Below, piece by piece: positions 32,909 through 40,788 of a DNA stretch of 64,000 nucleotides. The notes beneath the pieces were generated by a model. That model saw only the letters and a list, made by a program, of their open reading frames with translations. It made no database searches and was not told where the DNA came from. The translations under genes were made by a program, and so were the position numbers. This DNA is from Lachnospiraceae bacterium. GTDB lineage: Bacteria > Bacillota > Clostridia > Lachnospirales > Lachnospiraceae. The stretch is taken from NCBI GenBank assembly GCA_029053015.1, contig JAIDHX010000038.1, positions 86,808 through 150,807 of the forward strand, in the 5' to 3' direction. Position 1 is the first letter of the stretch; every line of letters begins with the position of its first letter.

Positions 32909-34102
32909 TTACTTCTGCATACTCTGTATTGTATCTATAATTTGTTTTGCCACTTCTTCCTTGCTCATAATAGGAAGCTCTTTTGCACTATCTTTTGTGA
33001 TGAGCGTTACGATATTGGTGTCTGTGCCGAAGCCCGCGCCCGCCTGCTTGACATTGTTGGCGACTATCATATCCACATGCTTTTTCTCCAGTTTGGCACG
33101 AGAGTTTTCCAGCATATTTTCCGTCTCCATGGAAAAGCCGCAGAGGAATTGCCCCTCCCTGCGATTGTTCCCCAAAAACTGTAAGATATCCTCGGTACGC
33201 TCTAAAGCAATTGACAGTTCCGTGTCCTTTTTCTTTATCTTTTCATCGGATACCTCCGCAGGGCGGTAATCCGCCACCGCTGCCGCCTTGATGATAATGT
33301 CCTGCTCCTTATAGCAAGCTTTAACCGCATCCGCCATATCCTTTGCGGAAACTACATCAACAATCTTAACAAAGGAAGGCTTCGGCGTCTCCGTTTTGCC
33401 CGTGACTAACGTTACCTCTGCGCCCCTCTGCATACAATGCTTTGCTATGGCGTAGCCCATCTTACCGGTGGAGTGGTTGGTAATGTAGCGGACTGGATCT
33501 AATTTTTCCATGGTGGGTCCGGCTGTTACAAGCACCTTCTTTCCCGCCAAATCCTTTTCATACGCCACTTCCCGCAAAATATATTCCAAAAGCACCTGCT
33601 CGGAGGGCATTTTGCCTGCGCCAACGTCCCCGCACGCCAAATAGCCCGTATCCGGCGTAATAACCTCCATGCCGTAATGTACAAGCTTTTTGATGTTGTC
33701 CTGCACAACAGGATTTTCATACATATGGGTATTCATGGCGGGCGATACAATTTTTTTACAGGTACACGCCATCACCGTAGTAGTCAGCATATCATCCGCA
33801 ATACCATTTGCCAGCTTGCCGATGACATTGGCAGACGCCGGCGCCACCAGCACTACATCCGTGCTCTTTGCCAGCGAAACATGCTCCACACTGTACTGAA
33901 AATTCCTGTCAAATGTATCAATCAGACATTTGTTGCCGGTCAGCGTTTCAAAGGTAATGGGGTTGATAAAATTTGTCGCGTTCTGCGTCATCAGCACAGT
34001 GATATTGGCATGAAGCTTTTTCAACATGCTCGCCAGATTGGCAATCTTATACGCCGCAATACTGCCCGTCACCGCCAATACAATATTTTTTCCTTCCAGC
34101 AT
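32909..34102 (-). CDS. coaBC: CoaBC, phosphopantothenoylcysteine synthetase/decarboxylase
   Basis: A 397-residue bifunctional enzyme of coenzyme A synthesis. The N-terminal CoaC part (about 1-180) is a flavoprotein with GSIAAYKIANL, ENTHMYENPVVQ-type loop SPAMNTHMYENPVV, and GYLACGDVGAGKMPS. The C-terminal CoaB part has VLVTAGPTMEKLDPVRYI, TNHSTGKMGYAIA, KAAAVADYRP and FCGFSMETE. It converts 4'-phosphopantothenate and cysteine to 4'-phosphopantetheine with CTP. AAGGAG precedes the ATG. It is downstream of a PanT-like ECF transporter gene on the same strand, across a gap that holds a palindromic element, so vitamin B5 uptake and use are linked. Confidence 0.95.
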   Translation of the reverse strand: MLEGKNIVLAVTGSIAAYKIANLASMLKKLHANITVLMTQNATNFINPITFETLTGNKCLIDTFDRNFQYSVEHVSLAKSTDVVLVAPASANVIGKLANGIADDMLTTTVMACTCKKIVSPAMNTHMYENPVVQDNIKKLVHYGMEVITPDTGYLACGDVGAGKMPSEQVLLEYILREVAYEKDLAGKKVLVTAGPTMEKLDPVRYITNHSTGKMGYAIAKHCMQRGAEVTLVTGKTETPKPSFVKIVDVVSAKDMADAVKACYKEQDIIIKAAAVADYRPAEVSDEKIKKKDTELSIALERTEDILQFLGNNRREGQFLCGFSMETENMLENSRAKLEKKHVDMIVANNVKQAGAGFGTDTNIVTLITKDSAKELPIMSKEEVAKQIIDTIQSMQK

Positions 34103-34164
34103 AATTTTTCTCCTTACTTATTATTGCTTTAGGTAATTGCGAAACTCATCTTTGCCTGTTTCGA

Positions 34165-34302
34165 ATTGTGCACATGGCATATTCCATAAGCAGACCCTTG
34201 CCAGCCGTCGGTACTTAGCTGCCGTGTTTTGGCAGCTTACGTACCGCTACGGCTGGCTCGGAGCGAAAGCGCGTCTGCGTTGGAATATGCCATGCGCACA
34301 AT
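34165..34302 (+). repeat. Long palindromic element 1 (conserved core, unique stems)
   Basis: Outer arms 34165-34186 and 34281-34302 are complementary over 22 bp with one mismatch. Inside, CCAGCCGT (34201-34208) pairs with ACGGCTGG, and CGGTAC pairs with GTACCG. The conserved core has AGCTTACGTACCG (34234-34246), then 14 nt, then GAGCGAAAGCGCG (34261-34273). It lies between coaBC and the ECF transporter gene. Its core matches elements 2 and 3, but its stems share no sequence with them. Confidence 0.75.
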
Positions 34303-34333
34303 GACAACAGCAATTTCTAAATTTCACAGTCAC

Positions 34334-35002
34334 CTATTCCTGCGCTTTGGAGACAGCCGCTGTATCCTTGCGCACCTGCGGCATAACCTTTAACAGCACC
34401 ACGCTGACAGCCGTACCAATAATCACTGCCACAATGGCTTCCGGTATGCCGTTTGCCGCAATAATTCCCAGAATAACGTCATATACCGCATCAATCGCAA
34501 CGTTCTTCGCTGCCGCCAGCTCTTCTTTAAAGCAGAAATAAATCAAATTCATAACCAGCAAAGTATTCGTAAAAGCACCCAGCGCTGCCGCCACAGGAAT
34601 GGCAATCATCCTGCGACCCTTGAAATTTTTAAGCAGCTTTTCTATGCCTTTGTAAACAAAATAGGGAACAACACCGACCAGAATCCTGGGAACCAACGCA
34701 ATGACAACGCTCCAGCCATTGCCGCCTATACCACCCACCGAGTAGAACGGGGAAAAAGCAAAGGACAAAAGGCTCGGCTCTAAGGTGTTTTTTATCAGAC
34801 TTGTGAGGCCAAACACCCCTCCTAATACCGCTCCGATTTTCGGTCCAAGTACAATGGAGCCGACAATCACCGGCACATGGAGCAGGGTCGCCTTGATGAT
34901 AATGAGATTAATGTAACCCACATTAGGTACGAAAGTCATGACAACAATAATTGCAATAAAAAGCGCCGTCACAACCATGTTAAAAGTTTTTTTACTATTC
35001 AT
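34334..35002 (-). CDS. ECF transporter S component, PanT-like (pantothenate)
   Basis: A 222-residue integral membrane protein with about six segments, matching the ECF S-component family (MVVTALFIAIIVVMTFVPN, then VPVIVGSIVLGPKIGAVLGG, FGLTSLI, SVVIALVPRILVGVVPYFVY). It would bind one vitamin and use the shared EcfAA'T module, which is not in this window. Placement before coaBC on the same strand points to pantothenate. AGGAGG lies 5-6 nt before the ATG. The gap to coaBC holds palindromic element 1, and elements 2 and 3 lie upstream. Confidence 0.85.
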   Translation of the reverse strand: MNSKKTFNMVVTALFIAIIVVMTFVPNVGYINLIIIKATLLHVPVIVGSIVLGPKIGAVLGGVFGLTSLIKNTLEPSLLSFAFSPFYSVGGIGGNGWSVVIALVPRILVGVVPYFVYKGIEKLLKNFKGRRMIAIPVAAALGAFTNTLLVMNLIYFCFKEELAAAKNVAIDAVYDVILGIIAANGIPEAIVAVIIGTAVSVVLLKVMPQVRKDTAAVSKAQE

Positions 35003-35132
35003 TTTTGTTTCCTCCTGTTATCATTCTCTTTTTTAAGAGATACAATACGTTAAAAAAATAACATGATTTTCACAAAAAGTAAATAGGAGGAGCAAAAGTT
35101 TTGCAGATTTATACTAGGTTTACAGTAAGATA

Positions 35133-35267
35133 CGCCGGTGCGGCAGTCTATTCCCGCGTCGCCGCGCTTTCGCTCAAAAGAAGCGTAACGGCACTAAGCT
35201 CGAAAAGACCTCGCTAAATGCCGACGCTTCTTAAAGGGCTCCTTTGGGAATAGACTGCCGCACCGGC
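35133..35267 (-). repeat. Long palindromic element 2 (conserved core, unique stems, inverted)
   Basis: Outer arms 35133-35154 and 35246-35267 are a perfect 22-bp inverted repeat. AAGAAGCGT near 35179-35187 pairs with ACGCTTCTT (35224-35232). Read on the minus strand the core is AGCTTAGTGCCG (35189-35200), 13 nt, then GAGCGAAAGCGCG (35163-35175), and CGAGGTCTTTTCGAGC upstream, all as in element 3. Its orientation is opposite to elements 1 and 3. Confidence 0.75.
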
Positions 35268-35311
35268 TGGTTACTGGTGAAAATCGACCGTTATTTATAC
35301 TGCCACTTTCA

Positions 35312-35464
35312 GCCATCGGTCAGGCTTATGCCTGTTCAGACCGTATAAAAACACCCGCCCAAAGTCATGCAAGCATGACTTGGCGAGGTTTTTTCGAGCC
35401 TAGTACCGCTGTGTTTTTATCCGAGCGAGAGCGCGTCTGAACAGGCATAAGCCTGACCGACGGC
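35312..35464 (+). repeat. Long palindromic element 3 (conserved core, unique stems)
   Basis: Outer arms 35318-35341 and 35435-35458 are a perfect 24-bp inverted repeat, extended by GCC/GGC. ATAAAAACAC (35345-35354) pairs with GTGTTTTTAT, and AAGTCATG/CATGACTT forms a local hairpin. The core has CGAGGTTTTTTCGAGC, AGCCTAGTACCG (35397-35408), 14 nt, then GAGCGAGAGCGCG (35423-35435). Apart from elements 2 and 3, the 35.0-35.49 kb gap holds no gene. Confidence 0.75.
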
Positions 35465-35489
35465 ATGCCCTGCTGCCAGTCTAATTTCA

Positions 35490-36392
35490 CTACGCCTTCT
35501 CAAAACAGTACTCAACCCGTAGTTTCCCTTCCGCAACTCCTGCCTCCACGTTTCCTCCCATAGCTTCCGTCAGAAGCTTTGAGATGGTCAGTCCGAGACC
35601 GGTGCTCTGGCTGGTGCGGGATTTTTCCTGTACATAAAATCGTTCAAACAAGTGGGCTGCATCCTCCGGCTTCAGTGCCGACGTATCGTTTTCAAACACA
35701 ACGCTGATGTTATCTTTCTTTGCTGAAATTCCAATATAAAAGCTGCTTTCTGCATAGCGCAGGGCATTTTGCAGCATATTGTTGAAGATCCGCTCTAACG
35801 CGCCGGTATCAGCCGAAAGATAGAGCGGTTCTTCGGGCGCGTCAAACTGTACGGAAATTTTTTTCTTTTCAAATTCCTGATAAAAGAGAAGACTTATTTC
35901 TTTGGCAAAATGTACGACCTCCAGCTTCTCCATATTCAGGTGATAGTCATTCATCTCCAGGCGGGACAAATCATAGAAATTGCCAATCAGTCCCTGCAGG
36001 CTTTTTGCTTTTTTGCTCACACGCTCTACAGCCGCCGCGTCCTCCGCACTCAGCTTATCCGTGTCCATAAGCTCCAGATAACCGATGATAGCCGTCAAAG
36101 GCGTGCGCAAATCGTGGCTGATATTTTCAATCTGTGCGCGCAGTGCTTTTTCCCTGTTTTGATAAAAAATTCTTTCCTTTCTTGTCAAAAGAATGTAGCG
36201 GTTTAAATTTTCCAGCAGCTTCTCCAGACCTTTGTCCGGAAAAGAAAGAAGCAGAATCCGGTTCTCTTCCGAATTCTGTTCTATCGACGCAAGTTCCTCT
36301 GCTGCCTTTTTCACGGCAGACTTCAGGCTGTAAAAACGTACTATATAGATAACGGCAGTCAAAGCCGCTATTGTAAAAAGCAACCAACCCAT
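35490..36392 (-). CDS. Sensor histidine kinase
   Basis: A 300-residue kinase with one N-terminal membrane segment (WLLFTIAALTAVIYIV) and almost no extracellular loop. The H-box is ISHDLRTPLTAIIGYLEL (about 100-117), the N-box NNMLQNALRYAE, and the G2 box GLGLTISKLL. This intramembrane-sensing type often works with ABC transporters that respond to antimicrobial peptides. It follows the ABC permease gene after 38 bp and is the last gene of the RR-ABC-permease-HK operon. It should phosphorylate the regulator at 38315-39025. Palindromic element 3 lies just downstream. Confidence 0.9.
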   Translation of the reverse strand: MGWLLFTIAALTAVIYIVRFYSLKSAVKKAAEELASIEQNSEENRILLLSFPDKGLEKLLENLNRYILLTRKERIFYQNREKALRAQIENISHDLRTPLTAIIGYLELMDTDKLSAEDAAAVERVSKKAKSLQGLIGNFYDLSRLEMNDYHLNMEKLEVVHFAKEISLLFYQEFEKKKISVQFDAPEEPLYLSADTGALERIFNNMLQNALRYAESSFYIGISAKKDNISVVFENDTSALKPEDAAHLFERFYVQEKSRTSQSTGLGLTISKLLTEAMGGNVEAGVAEGKLRVEYCFEKA

Positions 36393-36429
36393 ATGTCATT
36401 TCCTTTCCTGCCATTATCTGACACTTGCG

Positions 36430-37227
36430 TCATTTTATTTCTTTACGCCGAAGCCCCAACACACCCCATATCAGGAATATTGCAATCCCTATCACGCCTG
36501 CAAGAATCATTCTAATCAGTCCGTCCCGTGTCATCCATGCCATGACCACTTCTCTTGCCATCCCATCCTCGGTTACGATAATCTGATTGTCCTGCAATAC
36601 CTCGTACACCAGCCACTTGGAAAGCCTGGCAAAAAAATCAAACTTCTTCCCCATCATCCCCAAAATTTCGGACACCATAGGGACGCCTATCATAAGTCCA
36701 AACCAGGACCAGATGGCTCCCGTCGTCGTTCCAAGCAAAAAGCAAAATGTAATGGCCGCAATTTCCCCTGTAAGCAGGGCCGGTATGCTTGCTCCGATTC
36801 CCCGAAACATTTTAAGCAAAACATCTATGCCGCTGTTTTCCAACAGCAGATACGCACTTATAATAAAAATACCCAGTACAGCCGCCAACGCAGCAACGGA
36901 CACAATCATTCCCACCAAAATCTTGCCGAAATACAGAGAAATCCGCGAATACCCAAAGGCAATACTGTTGGAAATCGTTTTGTTTTTGTATTCGTCTGCA
37001 AAAATAATACTGCCCATGACCAGTGTCAGGAAAAAGACCGTGTTCAATGCACTCCACACCATACTAAAGACAAACGCTGTATTGTTGTAGGCAAAATGAC
37101 CTCCCTGCCCAAAAAGATGCAGCACTACATTCATACTCAAGAGCAGCAACGCGCAGATTCCTGACAAAATATAAATTCCTTTAGAATGTACTATCCTGTA
37201 TAATTCGCTTTTAATATAATTCATCAT
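36430..37227 (-). CDS. ABC-2 permease of peptide-immunity-type transporter
   Basis: A 265-residue membrane protein starting MMNYIKSELYRIVHSKGIY. This start overlaps the ATPase stop by 4 nt (ATGATGA). It has about six membrane segments, with a large loop after the first. The pattern IKSELYRIVHSKG plus FADEYKNKTISNSIAFGYSR is typical of lantibiotic-immunity and bacitracin-type ABC-2 permeases. It works with the preceding ATPase. The flanking regulator and kinase suggest induction by an antimicrobial peptide; the ligand is unknown. Confidence 0.85.
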   Translation of the reverse strand: MMNYIKSELYRIVHSKGIYILSGICALLLLSMNVVLHLFGQGGHFAYNNTAFVFSMVWSALNTVFFLTLVMGSIIFADEYKNKTISNSIAFGYSRISLYFGKILVGMIVSVAALAAVLGIFIISAYLLLENSGIDVLLKMFRGIGASIPALLTGEIAAITFCFLLGTTTGAIWSWFGLMIGVPMVSEILGMMGKKFDFFARLSKWLVYEVLQDNQIIVTEDGMAREVVMAWMTRDGLIRMILAGVIGIAIFLIWGVLGLRRKEIK

Positions 37228-38180
37228 AATGTCACACCCCATTCCTGCGAATCGTCGGTCTGATTTTCCGCACCAATTAAATTCATGTAATAGTTTTCCA
37301 GATTAATTTCTTTCATCTCAAAGGCAAGCAGTCCGATGTCATGCTTCACCGCCAGCGCGCTGTAATCGCTGACTCTGTCCACACGCTCCAGGATATGGAT
37401 GCAGTTGCCGGGCAGCACTTTGTAATTGCTGCACAAAAGCTCTGTCTCAAGCAGCGCGGCATAAGCCGCCGCATCCGTAACCTTGACCTCCAGAAAGGTA
37501 CGGCACTTTTCCCTGAGCCTTTCCGCAGTCACTTCCTCCACCAGTTCACCCTTGTTCAAAAAACCATAATCGGTCGCAATATTCTCCAGTTCTGTCAGAA
37601 TATGGCTGGAAATCAGGATGGTAACATTTTTTTCTTTATTCAGTTTTAACAAAAGATTTCGGATTTCAATAATGCCCGAAGGGTCAAGCCCGTTAATCGG
37701 CTCGTCTAAAATCAGAAACTCCGGCTCTCCCATCAAGGCAAGCGCAAGCCCGAGACGCTGCTTCATACCCAGCGATAAATTTTCAAACTTCTTTTTTGCC
37801 GCATGTTCCAGACCGACCATCCTCAACATTTCATCCACAATTTCCTTACCCGGAATGCCCCTCTGTATACGGTAATATTCCAGATTCTGCTTTGCAGTCA
37901 GTTTGGGATAAAAGCCCGGATTTTCAATGATGGCGCCCGTCCGCCCCCGCACCTTCCGATATCCTGCCTCATTGTCTTCGCCCAACAGCGTAAAGGTCCC
38001 GCTGTCCGCTCTTGTCTGTCCGGTTAAAACCTTTAAAAAAGTTGTTTTGCCGGCTCCGTTATTACCGACAAGACCGTAAATACTTCCTCTTTTTACAGTA
38101 ATGTTTACATCCTTCAGCGCTGCTGTTTCGCCATACCGCTTATTCAGCTTTTGGGATTTTACAACAAATTCTAAACTCAT
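37224..38180 (-). CDS. ABC transporter ATP-binding protein, immunity/bacitracin type
   Basis: A 318-residue ATPase starting MSLEFVVKSQKLNKRYGETA, with GGAGGAAGAG before the ATG at 38180; longer starts lack a site. Walker A is GLVGNNGAGKTTFLKVL (about 38-54), the signature LSLGMKQRLGLALAL and Walker B FLILDEPINGLDPSG. The LSLGMKQ signature is usual in BcrA/NisF-type immunity exporters. A C-terminal extension of about 80 residues follows. It overlaps the permease gene by 4 nt and follows the response regulator after about 135 bp. It is likely part of a peptide-defence exporter. Confidence 0.9.
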   Translation of the reverse strand: MSLEFVVKSQKLNKRYGETAALKDVNITVKRGSIYGLVGNNGAGKTTFLKVLTGQTRADSGTFTLLGEDNEAGYRKVRGRTGAIIENPGFYPKLTAKQNLEYYRIQRGIPGKEIVDEMLRMVGLEHAAKKKFENLSLGMKQRLGLALALMGEPEFLILDEPINGLDPSGIIEIRNLLLKLNKEKNVTILISSHILTELENIATDYGFLNKGELVEEVTAERLREKCRTFLEVKVTDAAAYAALLETELLCSNYKVLPGNCIHILERVDRVSDYSALAVKHDIGLLAFEMKEINLENYYMNLIGAENQTDDSQEWGVTL

Positions 38181-38257
38181 CTCTTCCTCCATTCCAAAGA
38201 CTTTCGTGTGAATCCACACTTTCCTCCCGGTTATGTACCAAGCATACCCTTTACACT

Positions 38258-38300
38258 GTAAATAAGTCCTTTAGAAAGTTTAAAGAAATCGTAAAGTTTG
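38258..38300 (-). promoter_or_regulatory. Possible response-regulator direct repeats before ABC genes
   Basis: The stretch with AGAAAG, TTTAAAG and CGTAAAG holds repeats with roughly 7-11 bp spacing, close to one helical turn, in the gap between the regulator and ATPase genes. OmpR-family proteins bind such repeats. No clear -10 was identified. Confidence 0.3.
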
Positions 38301-38314
38301 CTTTTTATCACCTT

Positions 38315-39025
38315 CTACGCCATTTTAAACCCGATGCCCCATACCGTCTTTATGTATTCCTCTCCATCCGCGGCGGCAATCTTTTTGCGAAGGTTGCTGA
38401 CATGCACGTTTACGGTATTATCCTCCCCATAATAGCCGCCCTGCCAAACCTGTTCGTACAGACTTTCCCGTGAATATACCTTTGACGGATTCTGCATCAA
38501 CAGATAGAGAATGTCGAACTCATGCCCTGTCAGGGCGAGTGGCTGACCGTCCACCTTCACCTCCCGTGCTTCGGGATAAAGTTCCAGCTTTTTATAATGG
38601 ATAGCTGCTGCACTGTCATTGACACCCATATGCCGCCTGTATCTTCTGAGCGCCCCATTTACTCTTGCGATTACCTCTTCCTTTTCAAAAGGCTTTATCA
38701 GATAATCATCCGCGCCTGCATTCAAAACCTGAACCTTGTCCTCAAGGGCTGTTTTCGCAGAAATAACAATCAGGGGAATGTCGCTTCTTTTCCTGATTTC
38801 ACGAATAAGATCCTCTCCCATAACGCCCGGCAGCATTAAATCGAGAAGTATCAGGTCATATTCCTTTGCTATGCCGTCCTCTTTTGCACCCGCAAAAAGC
38901 CGCAGCTCCGCCTCGCTTCCGGAAAACGCCGAAACCGTCTCATAGCCCTGACTCTTCATAATCCTTGTCAATATCTGATTGATATCTGCGTCATCCTCCA
39001 CAATCAGGATTTTCGTATCTGCCAT
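38315..39025 (-). CDS. OmpR-family response regulator
   Basis: A 236-residue regulator starting MADTKILIVEDDADINQIL, with GGGAG before the ATG at 39025; the frame stays open upstream but has no start site. The receiver shows the acidic pair EDD, the phospho-Asp in LILLDLMLPG and the Lys in LIKPFEKEE. The C-terminal winged helix has ALTGHEFDILYLLMQNP and VHVSNLRKKIAA. It should be paired with the kinase at 35490-36392, with the ABC genes between. The gap downstream (38181-38314) carries repeated TAAAG blocks spaced by about 11 bp, which could be its binding site. The upstream O-antigen-ligase-like gene ends 5 bp before. Confidence 0.9.
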   Translation of the reverse strand: MADTKILIVEDDADINQILTRIMKSQGYETVSAFSGSEAELRLFAGAKEDGIAKEYDLILLDLMLPGVMGEDLIREIRKRSDIPLIVISAKTALEDKVQVLNAGADDYLIKPFEKEEVIARVNGALRRYRRHMGVNDSAAAIHYKKLELYPEAREVKVDGQPLALTGHEFDILYLLMQNPSKVYSRESLYEQVWQGGYYGEDNTVNVHVSNLRKKIAAADGEEYIKTVWGIGFKMA

Positions 39026-39030
39026 GCTTC

Positions 39031-40749
39031 TTACTCCCTTTCCTGCCGCCGCAGCCACTCGCCCAATCCCAGCACGATAAACATCTGCGATATATTCATA
39101 ATCTGCTGAAAGCTGAAAATATTGTTTATAGTATAGCTGAAAATGGCAAGACCACATGCCATACAAAGCGCACGGCCTGCTCTCGTCCGCAGAAAACGCA
39201 CGATTGCGCTCACTATCATGCCTGCAAAGCCGAAAAGACCAATGACACCCAGATTGGCGAGAATCGTAATCCACTCTCCATGGGCATTTGTCAATCTGCT
39301 GTTGCCAAACTGCGACCGGACCATGTCAAGCAGCCCGCTGTCGGGTCCCTTATAAATGTATTCCGCCATACCATCCGGTCCGATTCCCACTACTTTGTGC
39401 AGCGAATCCAACGAGGACCACGCGCGGATACCGGCCTTCCATGTGCCGCCCCTGCCGCTTCCCCACTCTCTGTTAAAGGTAAAAAGCAGATTGTCGGAAA
39501 GTGCGCCTATACTCCCCGGATGCAGGGTATTGACCACAAGCATAACAACAAATGACACAAATGTCACTCCAATCAAACCCAAGAATATGTACCAGCCCCG
39601 CCGGATAACTCTTTCATACCGTTCTGCCGCCTGCCCAACTGAAAACAGCTTCTTTCTCAGCCACAAATACACGCATAGTAATACAATACCTGCCACCCAG
39701 GGCAGTACCGTCTTTGTCAAAGCAGATGACACAACCGTCATATATTGATTTCGTTCCGGAAAGAGCAGTTGTACCACGGACAGCGCACAAGCCGTTCCGC
39801 AAAAAAGCAAGAGCAGTTCCAGAAAATTCTGAAGCCTCTCACGATTTCTCACTGCGAGCGTCCCAATAAGCAAAAACACCGCTGTCAGCGCCAATGCACC
39901 GCTGTCGCTTCCCTGCGTAATACCGGTGGCAAAACCCACCGCAGCAGCACAGCCCAAAACAGCACGAATTGCTCTATCCCTCTCTTTATTTCCTTCTTTT
40001 CGTTTATAAAACACAAAGCAGCCGGCCGCAATCGGATATAGCACCGACCAGTAGCCGCAGTACCAGTTGATATTGCCGATAGTCGAGATAAAACCCGGTC
40101 CAATTGACATAATCCCCAGCGGATTCACGCCATAGCGGTTTAAAAGCCCAAGCAGAAATACAAAAAACGGAACCGCGACGAGAATACCCGCCGTCCATTT
40201 TGCCGCCCATTTCGGCAAAAATCTGGAAATGGCAAAATAGGAACCAATCATAAGAAGCTGCGGCAGAAAGCCCATGTACCACCCCTGTGTTCCCAGACGC
40301 AGCACAGTTCTGTAATTGGTGTAATAATAGGATAAAAACACGCCTATCGCATACACAATGGCAAACTTATCCGTCAGCGACATTTCATCCAGCAGATAGT
40401 TCAGAAGAATAGAAAATTTTCCTTTTTCCCCCTTGTTTTCTACAAAGAAACAAAACAGGACAAATACCGTATAAAAAATAAAAATATATAGAAATGCCTT
40501 TCCGATGGCAAAGCCCTTATTCATAAAAAAATCCGACTTGTTTGTTCCGATATAAACATAACCCGTTTCCTTTTCAAAATAAAACGGCAGAAGAACAAGC
40601 ATACAGATAAGGTACGCAACCGTCACAAGTTGAAGCAGAAGCCGCAAAACTGTCCGGCAGAGCTCCGGTATGCTCATCTCCCCGATTTGTACTTTTATTT
40701 CCCGCTTCTTTTTTTCCCAGTCCCTATACAAGTCTTTTACTTTATACAT
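39031..40749 (-). CDS. O-antigen ligase-family membrane protein
   Basis: A 572-residue polytopic protein with about 12 hydrophobic segments and a large loop near residues 410-470 (FNREWGSGRGGTWKAGIRAW), followed by LTNAHGEWITILANLG, the WaaL/Wzy motif with the conserved His. Such proteins join or polymerise lipid-linked glycans outside the membrane. The ATG at 40749 is preceded by AAAGGA; a GTG at 40761 is also possible. It ends 5 bp before the response regulator gene, an unusual neighbour. The glycan involved is unknown, as no other glycan genes lie nearby. Confidence 0.8.
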   Translation of the reverse strand: MYKVKDLYRDWEKKKREIKVQIGEMSIPELCRTVLRLLLQLVTVAYLICMLVLLPFYFEKETGYVYIGTNKSDFFMNKGFAIGKAFLYIFIFYTVFVLFCFFVENKGEKGKFSILLNYLLDEMSLTDKFAIVYAIGVFLSYYYTNYRTVLRLGTQGWYMGFLPQLLMIGSYFAISRFLPKWAAKWTAGILVAVPFFVFLLGLLNRYGVNPLGIMSIGPGFISTIGNINWYCGYWSVLYPIAAGCFVFYKRKEGNKERDRAIRAVLGCAAAVGFATGITQGSDSGALALTAVFLLIGTLAVRNRERLQNFLELLLLFCGTACALSVVQLLFPERNQYMTVVSSALTKTVLPWVAGIVLLCVYLWLRKKLFSVGQAAERYERVIRRGWYIFLGLIGVTFVSFVVMLVVNTLHPGSIGALSDNLLFTFNREWGSGRGGTWKAGIRAWSSLDSLHKVVGIGPDGMAEYIYKGPDSGLLDMVRSQFGNSRLTNAHGEWITILANLGVIGLFGFAGMIVSAIVRFLRTRAGRALCMACGLAIFSYTINNIFSFQQIMNISQMFIVLGLGEWLRRQERE

Positions 40750-40788
40750 GGTCCTTTTCACTGCTCCTGTAGCTGTTCTGACATGATT

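Noticed and set aside
34165..35464. Palindromic elements as simple transcription terminators
   Set aside because: They lack a T-run after the stem, are much longer than terminators, and carry conserved motifs outside the arms.
34165..35464. CRISPR array
   Set aside because: Only three units, in mixed orientation, with no constant repeat-spacer spacing and no cas genes.
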